A stretch of DNA of 64,000 nucleotides, taken from the NCBI RefSeq assembly GCF_014897585.1, contig NZ_JABUXW010000019.1:29778-93777 (forward strand), given 5' to 3'. Position 1 is the stretch's first letter, and every line of letters begins with the position of its first letter. This DNA is from Brachybacterium tyrofermentans (GTDB lineage Bacteria > Actinomycetota > Actinomycetes > Actinomycetales > Dermabacteraceae). A program made the translations under genes and the position numbers. Shown here piece after piece: positions 1-7,293 of the stretch. The notes under the pieces are model-generated. The model was given only the letters and a program-made list of their open reading frames with translations, was not told where the DNA came from and searched no databases.

Positions 1-1011
1 GTCGACGAGGGTCTGGTCATCGAGACGGAACCGGGCGAGGGCGAGGACGCGCCCGTCGGCTCCACCGTCGCCGTGAGCGTCTCCGCCGGCCCCGAGGCCG
101 TCAAGGTCCCCGCGGACCTCGAGGGCATGACGCGCGACGAGGCCCAGCAGGCCATCGAGGATGCCGGCCTGGTGATGGTCGTCGGGGACGAGGAGGACGC
201 CCCGCAGGAGCAGGGCACCGTCACCCGCGCCAGTCCGCAGAGCGGCTCCACGGTGCCTGCCGGCACCGAGGTCGAGGTGCGTCTCGCCTCCGGCATGGTC
301 GAGGTCCCCGATGTCACGGGCACCCAGATCGAGAAGGCCACGGAGGTCCTCGAGGCCCGCGGCTTCGAGGTCCCCGAGCCCTCGGAGAAGGAGGACGCGG
401 ACGCCGATCCCGGCTCCGTGACCTCCCAGACCCCGACCGCAGAGGCCGGGACCCAGCCGTACGGCTCCAGCGTGGATCTCGTGATCGCCGCCGCCCCCGG
501 CCCGGTGAAGGTCCCCAACGTGACCGGCCAGACCCTCGAGGACGCCCAGGCGACCCTCAAGGAGGCCAGCTTCGGGACCACCCAGGAGAGCGAGAGCTCC
601 GACAGCGTCCCGGAGGGGCAGGTCATCGGCACCGATCCCGAGGCCAACTCGTCGGTCGAGCGCGGGTCCACGGTGAACATCATCGTCTCCAGCGGTCCGG
701 AGGAGACCACCCCGCCGACCCCGACCGATACACCGACCACGGACCCGACCGAGGACCCCACCACGGAGCCGACCAAGGACCCGACCACGGAACCCACCGA
801 GGACCCGACCACGGAGCCGACCAAGGACCCGACGACGGAGCCCACGGACGAGCCCAGCAAGCCGCCGGCCGATGAGGCCGCGGGGAACGGCAAGGGCACC
901 GGGAACAGCAGCGTGAACAGGAATGCGAACGCTGACGGCAGCGGGAACGGGAACGGGAACGGGAACGGGAACGGGAACGGGAACGATGGGAAGGGCAGCA
1001 CCGGTGAGTGA
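1..1011 (+). CDS. pknB: Ser/Thr protein kinase PknB, C-terminal PASTA part (5' truncated)
   Basis: The frame is open from base 1, so only the extracellular end is present; the kinase domain and membrane segment lie outside the window. After a partial PASTA repeat there are three full ones, starting near nt 100 (VKVPADLEGM), 298 (VEVPDVTGTQ) and 508 (VKVPNVTGQT), each ending in a VxVxxxxG strand. A linker with repeated TEPTKDPTTEPTEDP-type units follows (about nt 705-870), then a Gly/Asn-rich tail of GN dipeptides. PASTA repeats of this family sense muropeptides or lipid II and control division and wall synthesis. The next gene, pabA, overlaps the stop. The TP/GN tail is probably a wall-spanning spacer (inference). 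Identity rests on PASTA architecture plus the conserved neighbours pabA, DUF881 and crgA. Confidence 0.88.
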   Translation, partial: VDEGLVIETEPGEGEDAPVGSTVAVSVSAGPEAVKVPADLEGMTRDEAQQAIEDAGLVMVVGDEEDAPQEQGTVTRASPQSGSTVPAGTEVEVRLASGMVEVPDVTGTQIEKATEVLEARGFEVPEPSEKEDADADPGSVTSQTPTAEAGTQPYGSSVDLVIAAAPGPVKVPNVTGQTLEDAQATLKEASFGTTQESESSDSVPEGQVIGTDPEANSSVERGSTVNIIVSSGPEETTPPTPTDTPTTDPTEDPTTEPTKDPTTEPTEDPTTEPTKDPTTEPTDEPSKPPADEAAGNGKGTGNSSVNRNANADGSGNGNGNGNGNGNGNDGKGSTGE

Positions 1012-1690
1012 GTCCGCGATCTCCGCAGCGAAGGAGCCGAGCAGCGAGGGCGCCCGCATCCTCGTGATCGACAACTACGACAGCTTCGTCTACACGATCG
1101 TGGGCTACCTGCAGCAGATGGGTGCCCGCACCCAGGTGGTGCGCAACGACGAGGTGCCCGCCGATGCCTCCGGCGCCGTGGATCTCACCGGCTTCGACGG
1201 GGTGATGGTCTCCCCCGGCCCCGGGAACCCCAGCACCGCCGGCCGCTCGCTCGACGTCATCGGGGCCTGCGCGCAGGGCTCCGTGCCGATGCTCGGCGTG
1301 TGCCTGGGCCACCAGGCCCTCGGGCAGTACTTCGGGGCCACGGTGGGTCATGCCCCGCAGCTCATGCATGGCCGCACCAGCCCCGTGACGCATGAGGGCC
1401 GCAGCGTGTTCGAGGGCGCGCCCTCCCCGATGACGGCGACCCGATACCACTCGCTCACGGTCGATCCGGCGACGGTCCCCGACTCGCTCGAGGTCACCGC
1501 CCGCACCGCCGACGGCATGATCATGGGGCTCGTGCACCGCGAGCTGCCGCTGCATGGCGTGCAGTTCCATCCCGAGTCCGTGCTCACCGAGAACGGCCAC
1601 CTGATGCTCGCGCGGTTCCTGCAGCTGTGCGACGGGATCGACGCCGTCGAGCGCTCCGCGGGGCTGCAGCCGCTCATGACCGCCGGCTGA
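1004..1690 (+). CDS. pabA: Class I glutamine amidotransferase, aminodeoxychorismate/anthranilate synthase component II
   Basis: A 228-residue GATase1 subunit that releases ammonia from glutamine for the chorismate-using partner in folate or tryptophan synthesis. The oxyanion motif SPGPGNP (70-76), nucleophile Cys100 in GVCLGHQALG, and His189/Glu191 in HPES complete the catalytic triad. I chose the GTG at 1004: GGGAAGG lies 9 bases upstream and the start overlaps the kinase stop by 8 bases, suggesting translational coupling. An ATG at 986 is possible, but it would sit inside the GN-repeat tail. The location next to pknB matches the trpG/pabA gene of mycobacteria. No component I gene is nearby, so pabA versus trpG cannot be settled here. 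Confidence 0.9.
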   Translation: MSESAISAAKEPSSEGARILVIDNYDSFVYTIVGYLQQMGARTQVVRNDEVPADASGAVDLTGFDGVMVSPGPGNPSTAGRSLDVIGACAQGSVPMLGVCLGHQALGQYFGATVGHAPQLMHGRTSPVTHEGRSVFEGAPSPMTATRYHSLTVDPATVPDSLEVTARTADGMIMGLVHRELPLHGVQFHPESVLTENGHLMLARFLQLCDGIDAVERSAGLQPLMTAG

Positions 1691-1794
1691 CCAGACGACC
1701 TGCGCCGGGCGCCAAGCGCCGGCGGCCACCGGTCTCGCCGGTCATCAGACTCGTCGGGCGCGCAGTCTTCGCCGCTCCAGGCCCGACCGACCTC

Positions 1795-1974
1795 TTAGTC
1801 GGCCGTCCCGGCCGTATCGGCTCCCACCAGCCCGTCGTTGAACGGCATATAGGGCGCGATCGCGGGGAACACCCAGCCGAAGAGCGCCACGACGATCAGC
1901 ACGAGCAGCACCACGGTGAGCAGTATCCGCGCCCACAGCGGACCGGGCAGATGACGGAACATCCAGGCGTACAT
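1795..1974 (-). CDS. Small membrane protein downstream of sortase
   Basis: A 59-residue protein starting MYAWMFRHLPGP, with one strongly hydrophobic helix at about residues 14-40 (ARILLTVVLLVLIVVALFGW) and a short polar tail ending GADTAGTAD. Its ATG shares a base with the sortase stop (TGATG), so it is translationally coupled to the sortase. Small proteins with a W-RHLPGP start and a PFND motif after the helix often accompany class E sortases in actinobacteria (recalled, not searched). Its function is unknown; it could help the sortase or the DUF881 protein at the membrane. Confidence 0.75.
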   Translation of the reverse strand: MYAWMFRHLPGPLWARILLTVVLLVLIVVALFGWVFPAIAPYMPFNDGLVGADTAGTAD

Positions 1975-2717
1975 CAGGTCTCCTCCGTGGTGGCGAGGGC
2001 CTCGGGGATGCCGTCGGCGCGATCGGTCCAGTAGGCGAACTCCGCGTGGACGATGTATCGCTCACGGGCCGAGTACATCGGATGGCAGGCGGTCAGCGTC
2101 ATCATCTGCTCGGTCGGCTCCGCGTCGGGCTCCCCCGGGGCCGGGGCGATGACCTCCACCGCGGAGGGGTCCACGATCAGCGACTCGGTCACCTCGTACA
2201 CGTAGAAGGCGTCGGCCGTCTCGACGACGATCGGATCGCCGGGCTGCAGGCTCGCGATGTCCTCGAAGACCCGGCCGTAGGTGTTGCGGTGCCCGGCGAC
2301 CGAGAAGTTCCCGACCTCGCCGGGGAGGGCCGTGTCCGGGTAGTGGCCGGCGCCCTTGACGTTGAGGACCTCCTCGAGGCTCACCCCTTCGGCGAGCGGG
2401 AAGGTGTCGCGGTCGAAGGTCGGCACGTGCATGGTGCCCCAGACCCGGTTCTCCCCCAGGGTGTCGGGACGCGGCGGCGGGCCGTCCTGGGCAGGGGCGA
2501 TCGTCTCCTGGTCGACGCTCCCCCAGTCGTCCTGGAGACCGGCGATGATGCCGGACTGCTCCCGGTCCGCGACGACGTCGGTCCACCACAGCTGCCAGAC
2601 CAGGAAGAGGAGGAGCAGGGCGCCGAGGGTGAGCAGCAGCTCGCCGACGATGCCGATGGCAGCGGCGAGAGGACCAGGTCCGTGCCGATGCGTGGGGGTG
2701 GAGCGTCTGGCCATCAT
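1974..2717 (-). CDS. srtE: Class E sortase
   Basis: A 247-residue membrane-anchored transpeptidase expected to join LPxTG/LAxTG-type surface proteins to peptidoglycan. A short basic N-terminus is followed by one membrane segment (about 17-45) and an extracellular sortase domain. Catalytic residues are visible: His133 in AGHRNTYG, Cys201 in TLTACHP and Arg208 in YSARER. TLTxCHP and the single N-terminal anchor fit class E. Two adjacent ATGs (2717, 2714) are possible starts; both overlap the DUF881 stop, so the genes are coupled. No substrate with a sorting signal is visible in the window. Confidence 0.9.
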   Translation of the reverse strand: MMARRSTPTHRHGPGPLAAAIGIVGELLLTLGALLLLFLVWQLWWTDVVADREQSGIIAGLQDDWGSVDQETIAPAQDGPPPRPDTLGENRVWGTMHVPTFDRDTFPLAEGVSLEEVLNVKGAGHYPDTALPGEVGNFSVAGHRNTYGRVFEDIASLQPGDPIVVETADAFYVYEVTESLIVDPSAVEVIAPAPGEPDAEPTEQMMTLTACHPMYSARERYIVHAEFAYWTDRADGIPEALATTEET

Positions 2718-3496
2718 CCAGCTTTCGCGATGTCGAGGGTCAGGGATCCTTCGAAGGCGGGGAGGGTGGCGGCGTCCACGGTCTCGACACGTTCGCCGAG
2801 ACCCACGTAGTCCACCCATTCACGGTATACCTGCACCCCGGGTGTCGTGTCGAGCTCGGCCAGCATCTGATCGGTCGGGCCGATCACCGTGATGACGAAC
2901 GGCGGCGAGTAGACCCGTCCCTCGAGCAGGAGGGTGTTGCCCGCGCAGCGGAAGGCGCTGCCGTTGACGACCCGCTGGTCCTGCAGCATCATCGCCTCGG
3001 CGCCCCCGGCCCAGAGCGCGTTGATGTAGGACTCCATGTCCTGCTGGTGCACCACCAGATCATCCGGCTCGACATCGGGGATCGAGCCGAGCGTGCTGGT
3101 GGAGGCGTCGGTCAGGGTGATCTTCAGGGCCGGCCCGCTGACCTCGCTGAGCCCGATGGCATCGGCGACGACGGTGGTGCGCTCCTGGGTGATCGCGTCG
3201 CCGCTCCCGGCGGAGAGCTCCTCGACCTCGGCACGCTTCTCCGTCGCCTCGTCCGTGAGCTGCTCGATGGTGCGGCCCCGTTCGTGGAGCACGCCGACGA
3301 CATCGCCGCTCTCATCACGGATCGAGCTCCCGCCGGAGATCCGAGCGGTGGTCGCGAACAGCACGCCACACAGGATCATCACCAGGGCGAGGCCGACGCG
3401 CTGCCGGGGACCGGGGGCTCGCCGTGGAGGGCGGCCCGACGAGGAGCTGGACGAGGACCCCTCGGAGCCCGACGGTGCAGCGGTATCCGCAACCAT
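2714..3496 (-). CDS. DUF881 family membrane-anchored protein
   Basis: A 260-residue protein with a Ser-rich, basic cytoplasmic N-terminus, one membrane helix at about 34-53 (VGLALVMILCGVLFATTARI), a predicted coiled coil (about 70-100, rich in E, K and R), and an extracellular DUF881 domain. The domain includes the GGAEAMMLQDQRVVNGSA region, typical of the family. DUF881 proteins sit between pabA and crgA in mycobacteria and are linked to division or wall genes by position only. Start: ATG at 3496 preceded by GGAGGGG. It begins a three-gene leftward operon with the sortase and the small membrane protein, and is divergent from crgA. Confidence 0.85.
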   Translation of the reverse strand: MVADTAAPSGSEGSSSSSSSGRPPRRAPGPRQRVGLALVMILCGVLFATTARISGGSSIRDESGDVVGVLHERGRTIEQLTDEATEKRAEVEELSAGSGDAITQERTTVVADAIGLSEVSGPALKITLTDASTSTLGSIPDVEPDDLVVHQQDMESYINALWAGGAEAMMLQDQRVVNGSAFRCAGNTLLLEGRVYSPPFVITVIGPTDQMLAELDTTPGVQVYREWVDYVGLGERVETVDAATLPAFEGSLTLDIAKAG

Positions 3497-3611
3497 GGCC
3501 CCTCCTCGCTTCGCACGCTCAGTCCACGCCCATTACCCTAGGCCAAGGTCCGCATCCGCGGACCCGTGCGGCACGCCCGCGCGACAGGCAGTCCCGAGGG
3601 AGCACCTTTTC

Positions 3612-4295
3612 ATGGCCAGGAGCAAGAAGACGTCGTCCGCACGGGCGGCATCGGCAGCGAAGGCCGGAGCCGTCGAGCCCGCGACGGACGATCTCGACGA
3701 GCTCACGACCGCCGCGGATCCCGCCCCGGACACGGCTGCGAAGGACTCGACGACGAAGGGCTCGACCGCGAAGGATTCGGCGAGCGCAGGGTCCGACGCC
3801 GATGATGCTGCCCCGGACGCCTCCCCCGCAGGTACCGGTGGAGCCGCCGCCAAGGATCCCGTGAAGCGCTCGCGCGCGACAGCGAAGAACGCGACAGCGA
3901 AGGACGCGAAGGACCCGGTGCCGGCCAAGGGCTCGCGCAAGGCGTCCGGAAAGTCTGCGCGCAAGAACGCCGAGAAGGGCTCCGACACGGACTCGGGGAC
4001 GACCACCGGCAGCGAGGTCAGCGAGAAGGCGAAGGACGCCACCCGCTCCACCTCGCCGAAGAAGGCCGCCGCCGCGGAGACCGCGCGCACGGGCCGACGT
4101 CGCGTCGCCGCCGAGGCACCGAACCCTGCGTGGCTGGCCCCGACGGCCGTCGCGTTCCTCCTCCTGGGGCTGGCATACCTCGTCACCTTCTACCTCTCCG
4201 GCGGCACCCTGCCCCTGCCCATCGGGGACTGGAACCTCGCGGCCGGCTTCGGCGTGATGCTGGTCGGCGGCGGCATGCTCATGTTCTGGAAGTAG
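3612..4295 (+). CDS. crgA: CrgA-like cell division protein with long Ala/Lys/Ser-rich extension
   Basis: The last ~75 residues form a CrgA domain: an NPAWLAP motif, helix 1 (AVAFLLLGLAYLVTFYLSGG), a short loop with PLPIGDWN, and helix 2 (AAGFGVMLVGGGMLMFWK) ending the protein. CrgA recruits FtsZ, FtsI and other divisome proteins at the septum in actinobacteria. Usual CrgA is about 85-95 residues; this one is 227 because of about 150 low-complexity residues full of AKD, TAK and SKK units, highly charged and probably disordered and cytoplasmic. ATG 3612 follows a GAGGGAG box 9-11 bases upstream. Synteny with pknB, pabA and DUF881 supports the call. Confidence 0.85.
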   Translation: MARSKKTSSARAASAAKAGAVEPATDDLDELTTAADPAPDTAAKDSTTKGSTAKDSASAGSDADDAAPDASPAGTGGAAAKDPVKRSRATAKNATAKDAKDPVPAKGSRKASGKSARKNAEKGSDTDSGTTTGSEVSEKAKDATRSTSPKKAAAAETARTGRRRVAAEAPNPAWLAPTAVAFLLLGLAYLVTFYLSGGTLPLPIGDWNLAAGFGVMLVGGGMLMFWK

Positions 4296-4326
4296 TCCTT
4301 CCACGCTGCAGTTCTCCGGTTGATGC

Positions 4327-4352
4327 CGCGGTGGGGAGTCCTCCCCACCGCG
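4327..4352 (+). terminator. Hairpin downstream of crgA
   Basis: A perfect 12-bp inverted repeat, CGCGGTGGGGAG / CTCCCCACCGCG, separated by 2 bases and lying 31 bases past the crgA stop. It has no U-run, as is common for actinobacterial terminators. Confidence 0.6.
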
Positions 4353-4442
4353 CAGAGGATTCTGTCCAGGTATCCTGAATCTGATACAGCGCGCTATCAG
4401 CGCGCAGTGCTGACGATTCCAGCATCACGCGACGGGGGAACC

Positions 4443-5495
4443 ATGAAAACCATCTCAGCTCGGCGACGGCTCTACGCCCTGCTCGTCCTACCGTTCGTGC
4501 TGCTCCTCGCGGGCTGCGGAAAGATGCACGCGGAGTTCGAGGTCAAGGACGTCGACTCCATGCAGGTCTCCTTCGACATGGGGTTCAAGCCCTCCTTCGT
4601 CGAGAGCGAGTTCGACAACGCGCAGGCCATGTGCGACGACATCGAATCGGACGAGCCCATCGGCACGGTGTCGATCGAGTCCTATGAGGAGGACGGCCTC
4701 TGGGGCTGCCGCTTCTCCGGCCCCATGGAACGTTCCGAATTCGGTGACGGCATGGAGCTCGCGGAGTCCGATGGCGAATACCACCTGACCATGGACATGG
4801 GTTCCGAGGCGCTCACGCAGGAGGATCTCGACATGTTCGCGTCCATCTACGGCGCGGACGTCTCCGATTTCGATTTCAAGATGACCTTCACCTTCCCGGG
4901 CAAGGTCCTCGAGTCCCAGGGCGGCACGATCGACGGCAACACCGTCACGTACACGGACATCGTCGATTTCTACAGCGGCGTGGACATCACGGCGGAGTCG
5001 GGCGGATTCCCGTGGCTCATCGTGATCATCATCGTGGTGGTGCTCGGATTCCTGCTGCTGCTCGTGCTCGCAGCGATCATCTTCTTCGTGATCCGCGCAC
5101 GCCGTAAGAAGACCTCGAACGGCGCTTCGGGCACAGGCGTCCCGGCGGCCTTCGGCGGCGCTGCTGCCGGCGCGGCCTCGATGCCCTCAGGCAACACCCC
5201 TCCCGCCACGCCTCAGAACGGGCAGCAGTGGGGCCAGGCGTCGCCTCCTCCCGCAGCACCCCAGGACGGCCAGCAGTGGGGCCAGGCATCACCGCCTCCC
5301 GCAGCACCCCAGGACGGCCAGCAGTGGGGCCAGGCATCACCGCCGGCCGCCGCACCCCAGGACGGCCAGCAGTGGGGCCAGGCATCACCGCCGGCCGCTC
5401 CGCCGAGCGATCAGGACCAGCCGTGGAACCAGCAGCGCCCGGACTCTGAGAACCCGCAGGGAGGGAACCAGCCCCCGCAGAATCCGGGCTGGTGA
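4443..5495 (+). CDS. LppM-like lipoprotein with membrane helix and repeat tail
   Basis: A 350-residue protein. A signal peptide with lipobox LLAGC places the lipidated Cys at about residue 22. An extracellular domain of about 170 residues resembles LppM/DUF3153 (my recognition, moderate). A very hydrophobic helix (WLIVIIIVVVLGFLLLLVLA, about 193-220) and an RARRKK stop-transfer follow, then a Pro/Gln tail holding four copies of a 16-residue unit containing QQWGQASPP. The protein should be doubly anchored with the tail inside the cell. In mycobacteria LppM affects phagosome traffic; that role need not apply here. Start: ATG after GGGGGAA. It appears monocistronic. Confidence 0.75.
   Translation: MKTISARRRLYALLVLPFVLLLAGCGKMHAEFEVKDVDSMQVSFDMGFKPSFVESEFDNAQAMCDDIESDEPIGTVSIESYEEDGLWGCRFSGPMERSEFGDGMELAESDGEYHLTMDMGSEALTQEDLDMFASIYGADVSDFDFKMTFTFPGKVLESQGGTIDGNTVTYTDIVDFYSGVDITAESGGFPWLIVIIIVVVLGFLLLLVLAAIIFFVIRARRKKTSNGASGTGVPAAFGGAAAGAASMPSGNTPPATPQNGQQWGQASPPPAAPQDGQQWGQASPPPAAPQDGQQWGQASPPAAAPQDGQQWGQASPPAAPPSDQDQPWNQQRPDSENPQGGNQPPQNPGW
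5223..5400 (+). repeat. 48-bp in-frame tandem repeat in the lipoprotein gene
   Basis: Four near-identical 48-bp units begin at 5223, 5271, 5319 and 5367, each with CAGCAGTGGGGCCAGGC. They encode the QQWGQASP-type 16-residue repeats and could vary in number between strains. Confidence 0.85.
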
Positions 5496-5513
5496 TCCCA
5501 GGTCCAACCGCCG

Positions 5514-5551
5514 ATCCTGGAGTCGTGTGAGGAGCGTCATGACTCCAGGAT
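5514..5551 (+). terminator. Hairpin after the LppM-like gene
   Basis: A perfect 11-bp inverted repeat, ATCCTGGAGTC / GACTCCAGGAT, with a 16-base loop, starting 18 bases past the stop codon. Confidence 0.6.
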
Positions 5552-5580
5552 TGGCGCGGATCGGAGCGGTCAACTATTGT
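5551..5580 (+). promoter_or_regulatory. Probable promoter of tRNA-Arg
   Basis: TTGGCG (5551-5556), an 18-base spacer and TATTGT (5575-5580) form a plausible -35/-10 pair 25 bases before the tRNA. A 13-bp palindrome, TCAGTTCAACTGA (5589-5601), lies in the short leader. Confidence 0.5.
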
Positions 5581-5604
5581 TGACCAGGTCAGTTCAACTG
5601 ACAA

Positions 5605-5677
5605 GCGCCCGTAGCTCAACGGATAGAGCATCTGACTACGGATCAGAAGGTTGGGGGTTCGAATCCCTCCGGGCGCA
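5605..5677 (+). tRNA. tRNA-Arg (anticodon ACG)
   Basis: A 73-nt cloverleaf: acceptor GCGCCCG/CGGGCGC, D arm GCTC/GAGC, anticodon stem TCTGA/TCAGA around loop CTACGGA (anticodon ACG), T arm GGGGG TTCGAAT CCCTC, discriminator A. CCA is not encoded. ACG (read as ICG) decodes CGU, CGC and CGA. Its 3' end is the prophage attachment site and the gene stays intact. Confidence 0.97.
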
Positions 5678-5678
5678 C
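5658..5678 (+). other. attL core (3' end of tRNA-Arg)
   Basis: The 21 bases from TTCGAATCCCT through CGGGCGCAC recur at 42799-42819 with a single C/T difference at the twelfth base. They cover the T-loop to acceptor end of the tRNA, the usual target of tyrosine integrases. Confidence 0.9.
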
Positions 5679-5683
5679 TTACG

Positions 5684-5729
5684 GAAACGCCCCTCACCAG
5701 CAGTTATGCACTGCGGTGGGGGGCGTTTC
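5684..5729 (+). terminator. Phage-side terminator of tRNA-Arg
   Basis: A long hairpin: GAAACGCCCCTCACC pairs with GGTGGGGGGCGTTTC (one G-T), extended inward by GCAGT/ACTGC around loop TATGC. It lies 7 bases after the tRNA, inside the prophage, and replaces the host terminator now separated by the insertion (42828-42867). Confidence 0.75.
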
Positions 5730-5737
5730 TCGCGTGT

Positions 5738-5756
5738 TGACCACTATTTGAGCACA
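5738..5756 (+). repeat. Candidate integrase arm site, left copy
   Basis: TGACCACTATTTGAGCACA matches 42683-42701 at 18 of 19 bases in the same orientation. It lies 60 bp inside attL; the other copy lies 97 bp inside attR. In the circular phage they would flank the att core as direct repeats, as arm-type integrase sites do. Confidence 0.55.
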
Positions 5757-5772
5757 TAGCTCCCCTCGGGTG

Positions 5773-5818
5773 TTGCTGCACTGCAATGGACGCTGTAGTG
5801 TCTGACCCAGTACAGCAA
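5773..5818 (+). promoter_or_regulatory. Prophage promoter with two repressor-type dyads (copy A)
   Basis: -35 TTGCTG (5773-5778), a 17-base spacer and -10 TAGTGT (5796-5801). A dyad TTGC-TGCACT-GCAA (5773-5786) overlaps the -35. A second half-dyad, AGTACA-GCAA (site 5805-5818), covers the expected start, 32 bp downstream. The layout matches the promoters near 34.0 and 34.85 kb and drives the 87-residue gene at 5840. Confidence 0.7.
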
Positions 5819-5839
5819 CAGCAACGAGGGAGACCAGCC

Positions 5840-6103
5840 ATGACCGCCAGCATCACGCAGGACAGCCTGACCACCGCCGAGGACACCGGCACCTCGGACC
5901 TCCGCATCATCACCGACGGCGGCGACCTCGTGGACTACACCGCGTACGCCGACCCCGACGATGCCTTCCACGCCTTCCAGGCAGTCATCCCCCTGCTGCA
6001 CGACGGCGAGATTGCCCAGCTGATCGAGGCGGACCTGATCGCGTTCGAGCACAACCCCGAGTACCACGGCACCGCCGCCCACAACCTCGCGTACTACGCC
6101 TGA
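5840..6103 (+). CDS. Hypothetical prophage protein at the left end
   Basis: An 87-residue acidic protein (MTASITQDSLTTAED start) with no recognised domain, no membrane segment and no signal peptide. ATG 5840 follows CGAGGGAGA. It is transcribed rightward, against the late operon, from its own promoter bearing the prophage operator dyads. Genes beside attL in this orientation are often early or lysogenic-conversion genes, but nothing here shows which. Confidence 0.7.
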   Translation: MTASITQDSLTTAEDTGTSDLRIITDGGDLVDYTAYADPDDAFHAFQAVIPLLHDGEIAQLIEADLIAFEHNPEYHGTAAHNLAYYA

Positions 6104-6161
6104 TCACCCCCACGGCGGGGGCCAGCCGGTCCCCGCCACCCCACCTGAGAGGATCCCGCCC

Positions 6162-6488
6162 ATGAACACCGCCACCGCCTACGCCCGCCGCGCCCGCGCA
6201 GCCCGCGACGCCGCCCGCACCATCGCAGCCCAGACCCGGCACTTCACCCGCGCCGACGACCAGCGCGCCGCCCGCCTCGGGGACTACGCCACCCGCTGCG
6301 CCCAGCTCGCCTACGCTGCAGCAGGCACCGACTCCCGGCCCATGCGCCTCGCCGGAGACCACGAGGACGACACCTGGGCCGCATGGCAGATCATCCGCCA
6401 CGACCGCCAGCGCCGCGCCGGACTCCGAGGACTCCGCAGCGGCCAGATCCTCCCCACCGAGCAGCAGGTCCCGATGCACCTGCAGTGA
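6162..6488 (+). CDS. Hypothetical prophage protein, Ala/Arg-rich
   Basis: A 108-residue protein with a basic N-terminal helix (YARRARAARDAARTIAAQTR) and an acidic GDHEDDTW segment in the middle. No family recognised. ATG 6162 follows GAGAGGA, 58 bases after the previous stop, so the two rightward genes probably share a transcript. A hairpin shared with the converging late operon follows 11 bases past its stop. Confidence 0.7.
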   Translation: MNTATAYARRARAARDAARTIAAQTRHFTRADDQRAARLGDYATRCAQLAYAAAGTDSRPMRLAGDHEDDTWAAWQIIRHDRQRRAGLRGLRSGQILPTEQQVPMHLQ

Positions 6489-6494
6489 ACGCAG

Positions 6495-6530
6495 AAAACC
6501 CCCCTCCCGGCCCGTAGGCCGAGAGGGGGG
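6495..6530 (-). terminator. Terminator of the prophage late operon
   Basis: CCCCCCTC/GAGGGGGG with an inner GGCC-CGTA-GGCC stem. Read leftward it is followed by a run of four U (6498-6495), so it fits termination of the leftward late genes and may also act on the rightward pair. Confidence 0.8.
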
Positions 6531-6547
6531 ATCTGTGCGCCAGCAGG

Positions 6548-6883
6548 TCAGCTGCGGCGGTGGGTGGCACCCTCACGAGACGGGAGCGCGTGCCCCATCA
6601 CCGCGTACACGGCACGCGACATGACAGCCACACCCGCGATGAACAGGACACCGGAGGACACCGCAGCGACCGCCGAGTCCGGCACGCCGACGGCCACGCC
6701 AGAGACGACGTAGGCCACGACACCGAGGACGACGGAGGCCGCGACAGCGACCAGCTGCGTCCGGCCCTGCGGCCACCACGGCTGCTTCACCAGCTGCGTG
6801 AACACGGACGCGAGCACGCCCGCGATAAGCACCACCGCCGCCAGGGGCGACAGCTCGGACAGAGTAGAGACAGCCTCGTTCAT
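6548..6883 (-). CDS. Putative holin-like membrane protein
   Basis: 111 residues with three hydrophobic segments (about 14-33, 44-66, 72-92) and a basic tail HALPSREGATHRRS. It is the last gene of the late operon and one of three membrane proteins after the lysin. Size, helix number and place fit a holin that opens the membrane at lysis time. Its ATG overlaps the upstream stop by ATGA. The two other membrane proteins here could equally be the holin. Confidence 0.6.
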   Translation of the reverse strand: MNEAVSTLSELSPLAAVVLIAGVLASVFTQLVKQPWWPQGRTQLVAVAASVVLGVVAYVVSGVAVGVPDSAVAAVSSGVLFIAGVAVMSRAVYAVMGHALPSREGATHRRS

Positions 6884-7293
6884 TCGTTCGGATCCTTCCG
6901 TGGGATGGTCAGGTACGGTGCCAGCTCGCCCGGCACCGACGGGGGGTCAGAACCCGGCAGCTGCTGCGCGATCCACGCATACAGCAGGCGGGCCAGCTGG
7001 ATTGCCTTCCAGCGGAGGGTGCGCTCGGTCTCGACCTCACGGCCAAGCTTCTCGGCGCGGAGCTTCTGCGACGACTCCGCGTCCTGCAGCCGGGAGACCT
7101 CGGACGCCAGGTGCTCCGTCAGCCGGTCGAAGCCGACCAGCGGGTCAGCCTGCGTTGCCGCCTCCTGCACATGCTTTTCCTTCACGCCAGCTCTGCGAGA
7201 CTTCCGCATCTGGACCACCGCAGTGAACGCGCCAGCGCCGATGGTGCCGATGGTGCCGAGCAGCGCGACGAGGACAGCTGCGGTATCACTCAC
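6880..7293 (-). CDS. Lysis-cassette protein with one membrane helix and coiled coil
   Basis: A 137-residue protein: N-terminal membrane helix (AAVLVALLGTIGTIGAGAFT), basic stop RKSRR, a charged helical stretch (about 45-90) likely to form a coiled coil, then a Pro-rich end. I chose GTG 7293 because GGAGGT lies 8 bases upstream and it overlaps the stop of the preceding gene. Similar anchored proteins next to phage lysins act as holin partners or antiholins; no direct proof here. Confidence 0.65.
   Translation of the reverse strand: MSDTAAVLVALLGTIGTIGAGAFTAVVQMRKSRRAGVKEKHVQEAATQADPLVGFDRLTEHLASEVSRLQDAESSQKLRAEKLGREVETERTLRWKAIQLARLLYAWIAQQLPGSDPPSVPGELAPYLTIPRKDPNE

Noticed and set aside
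923..1003. Earlier start for pabA in the GN-repeat region
   Set aside because: It would add Gly/Thr repeat residues; the GTG at 1004 has the better ribosome site and leaves a family-typical N-terminus.
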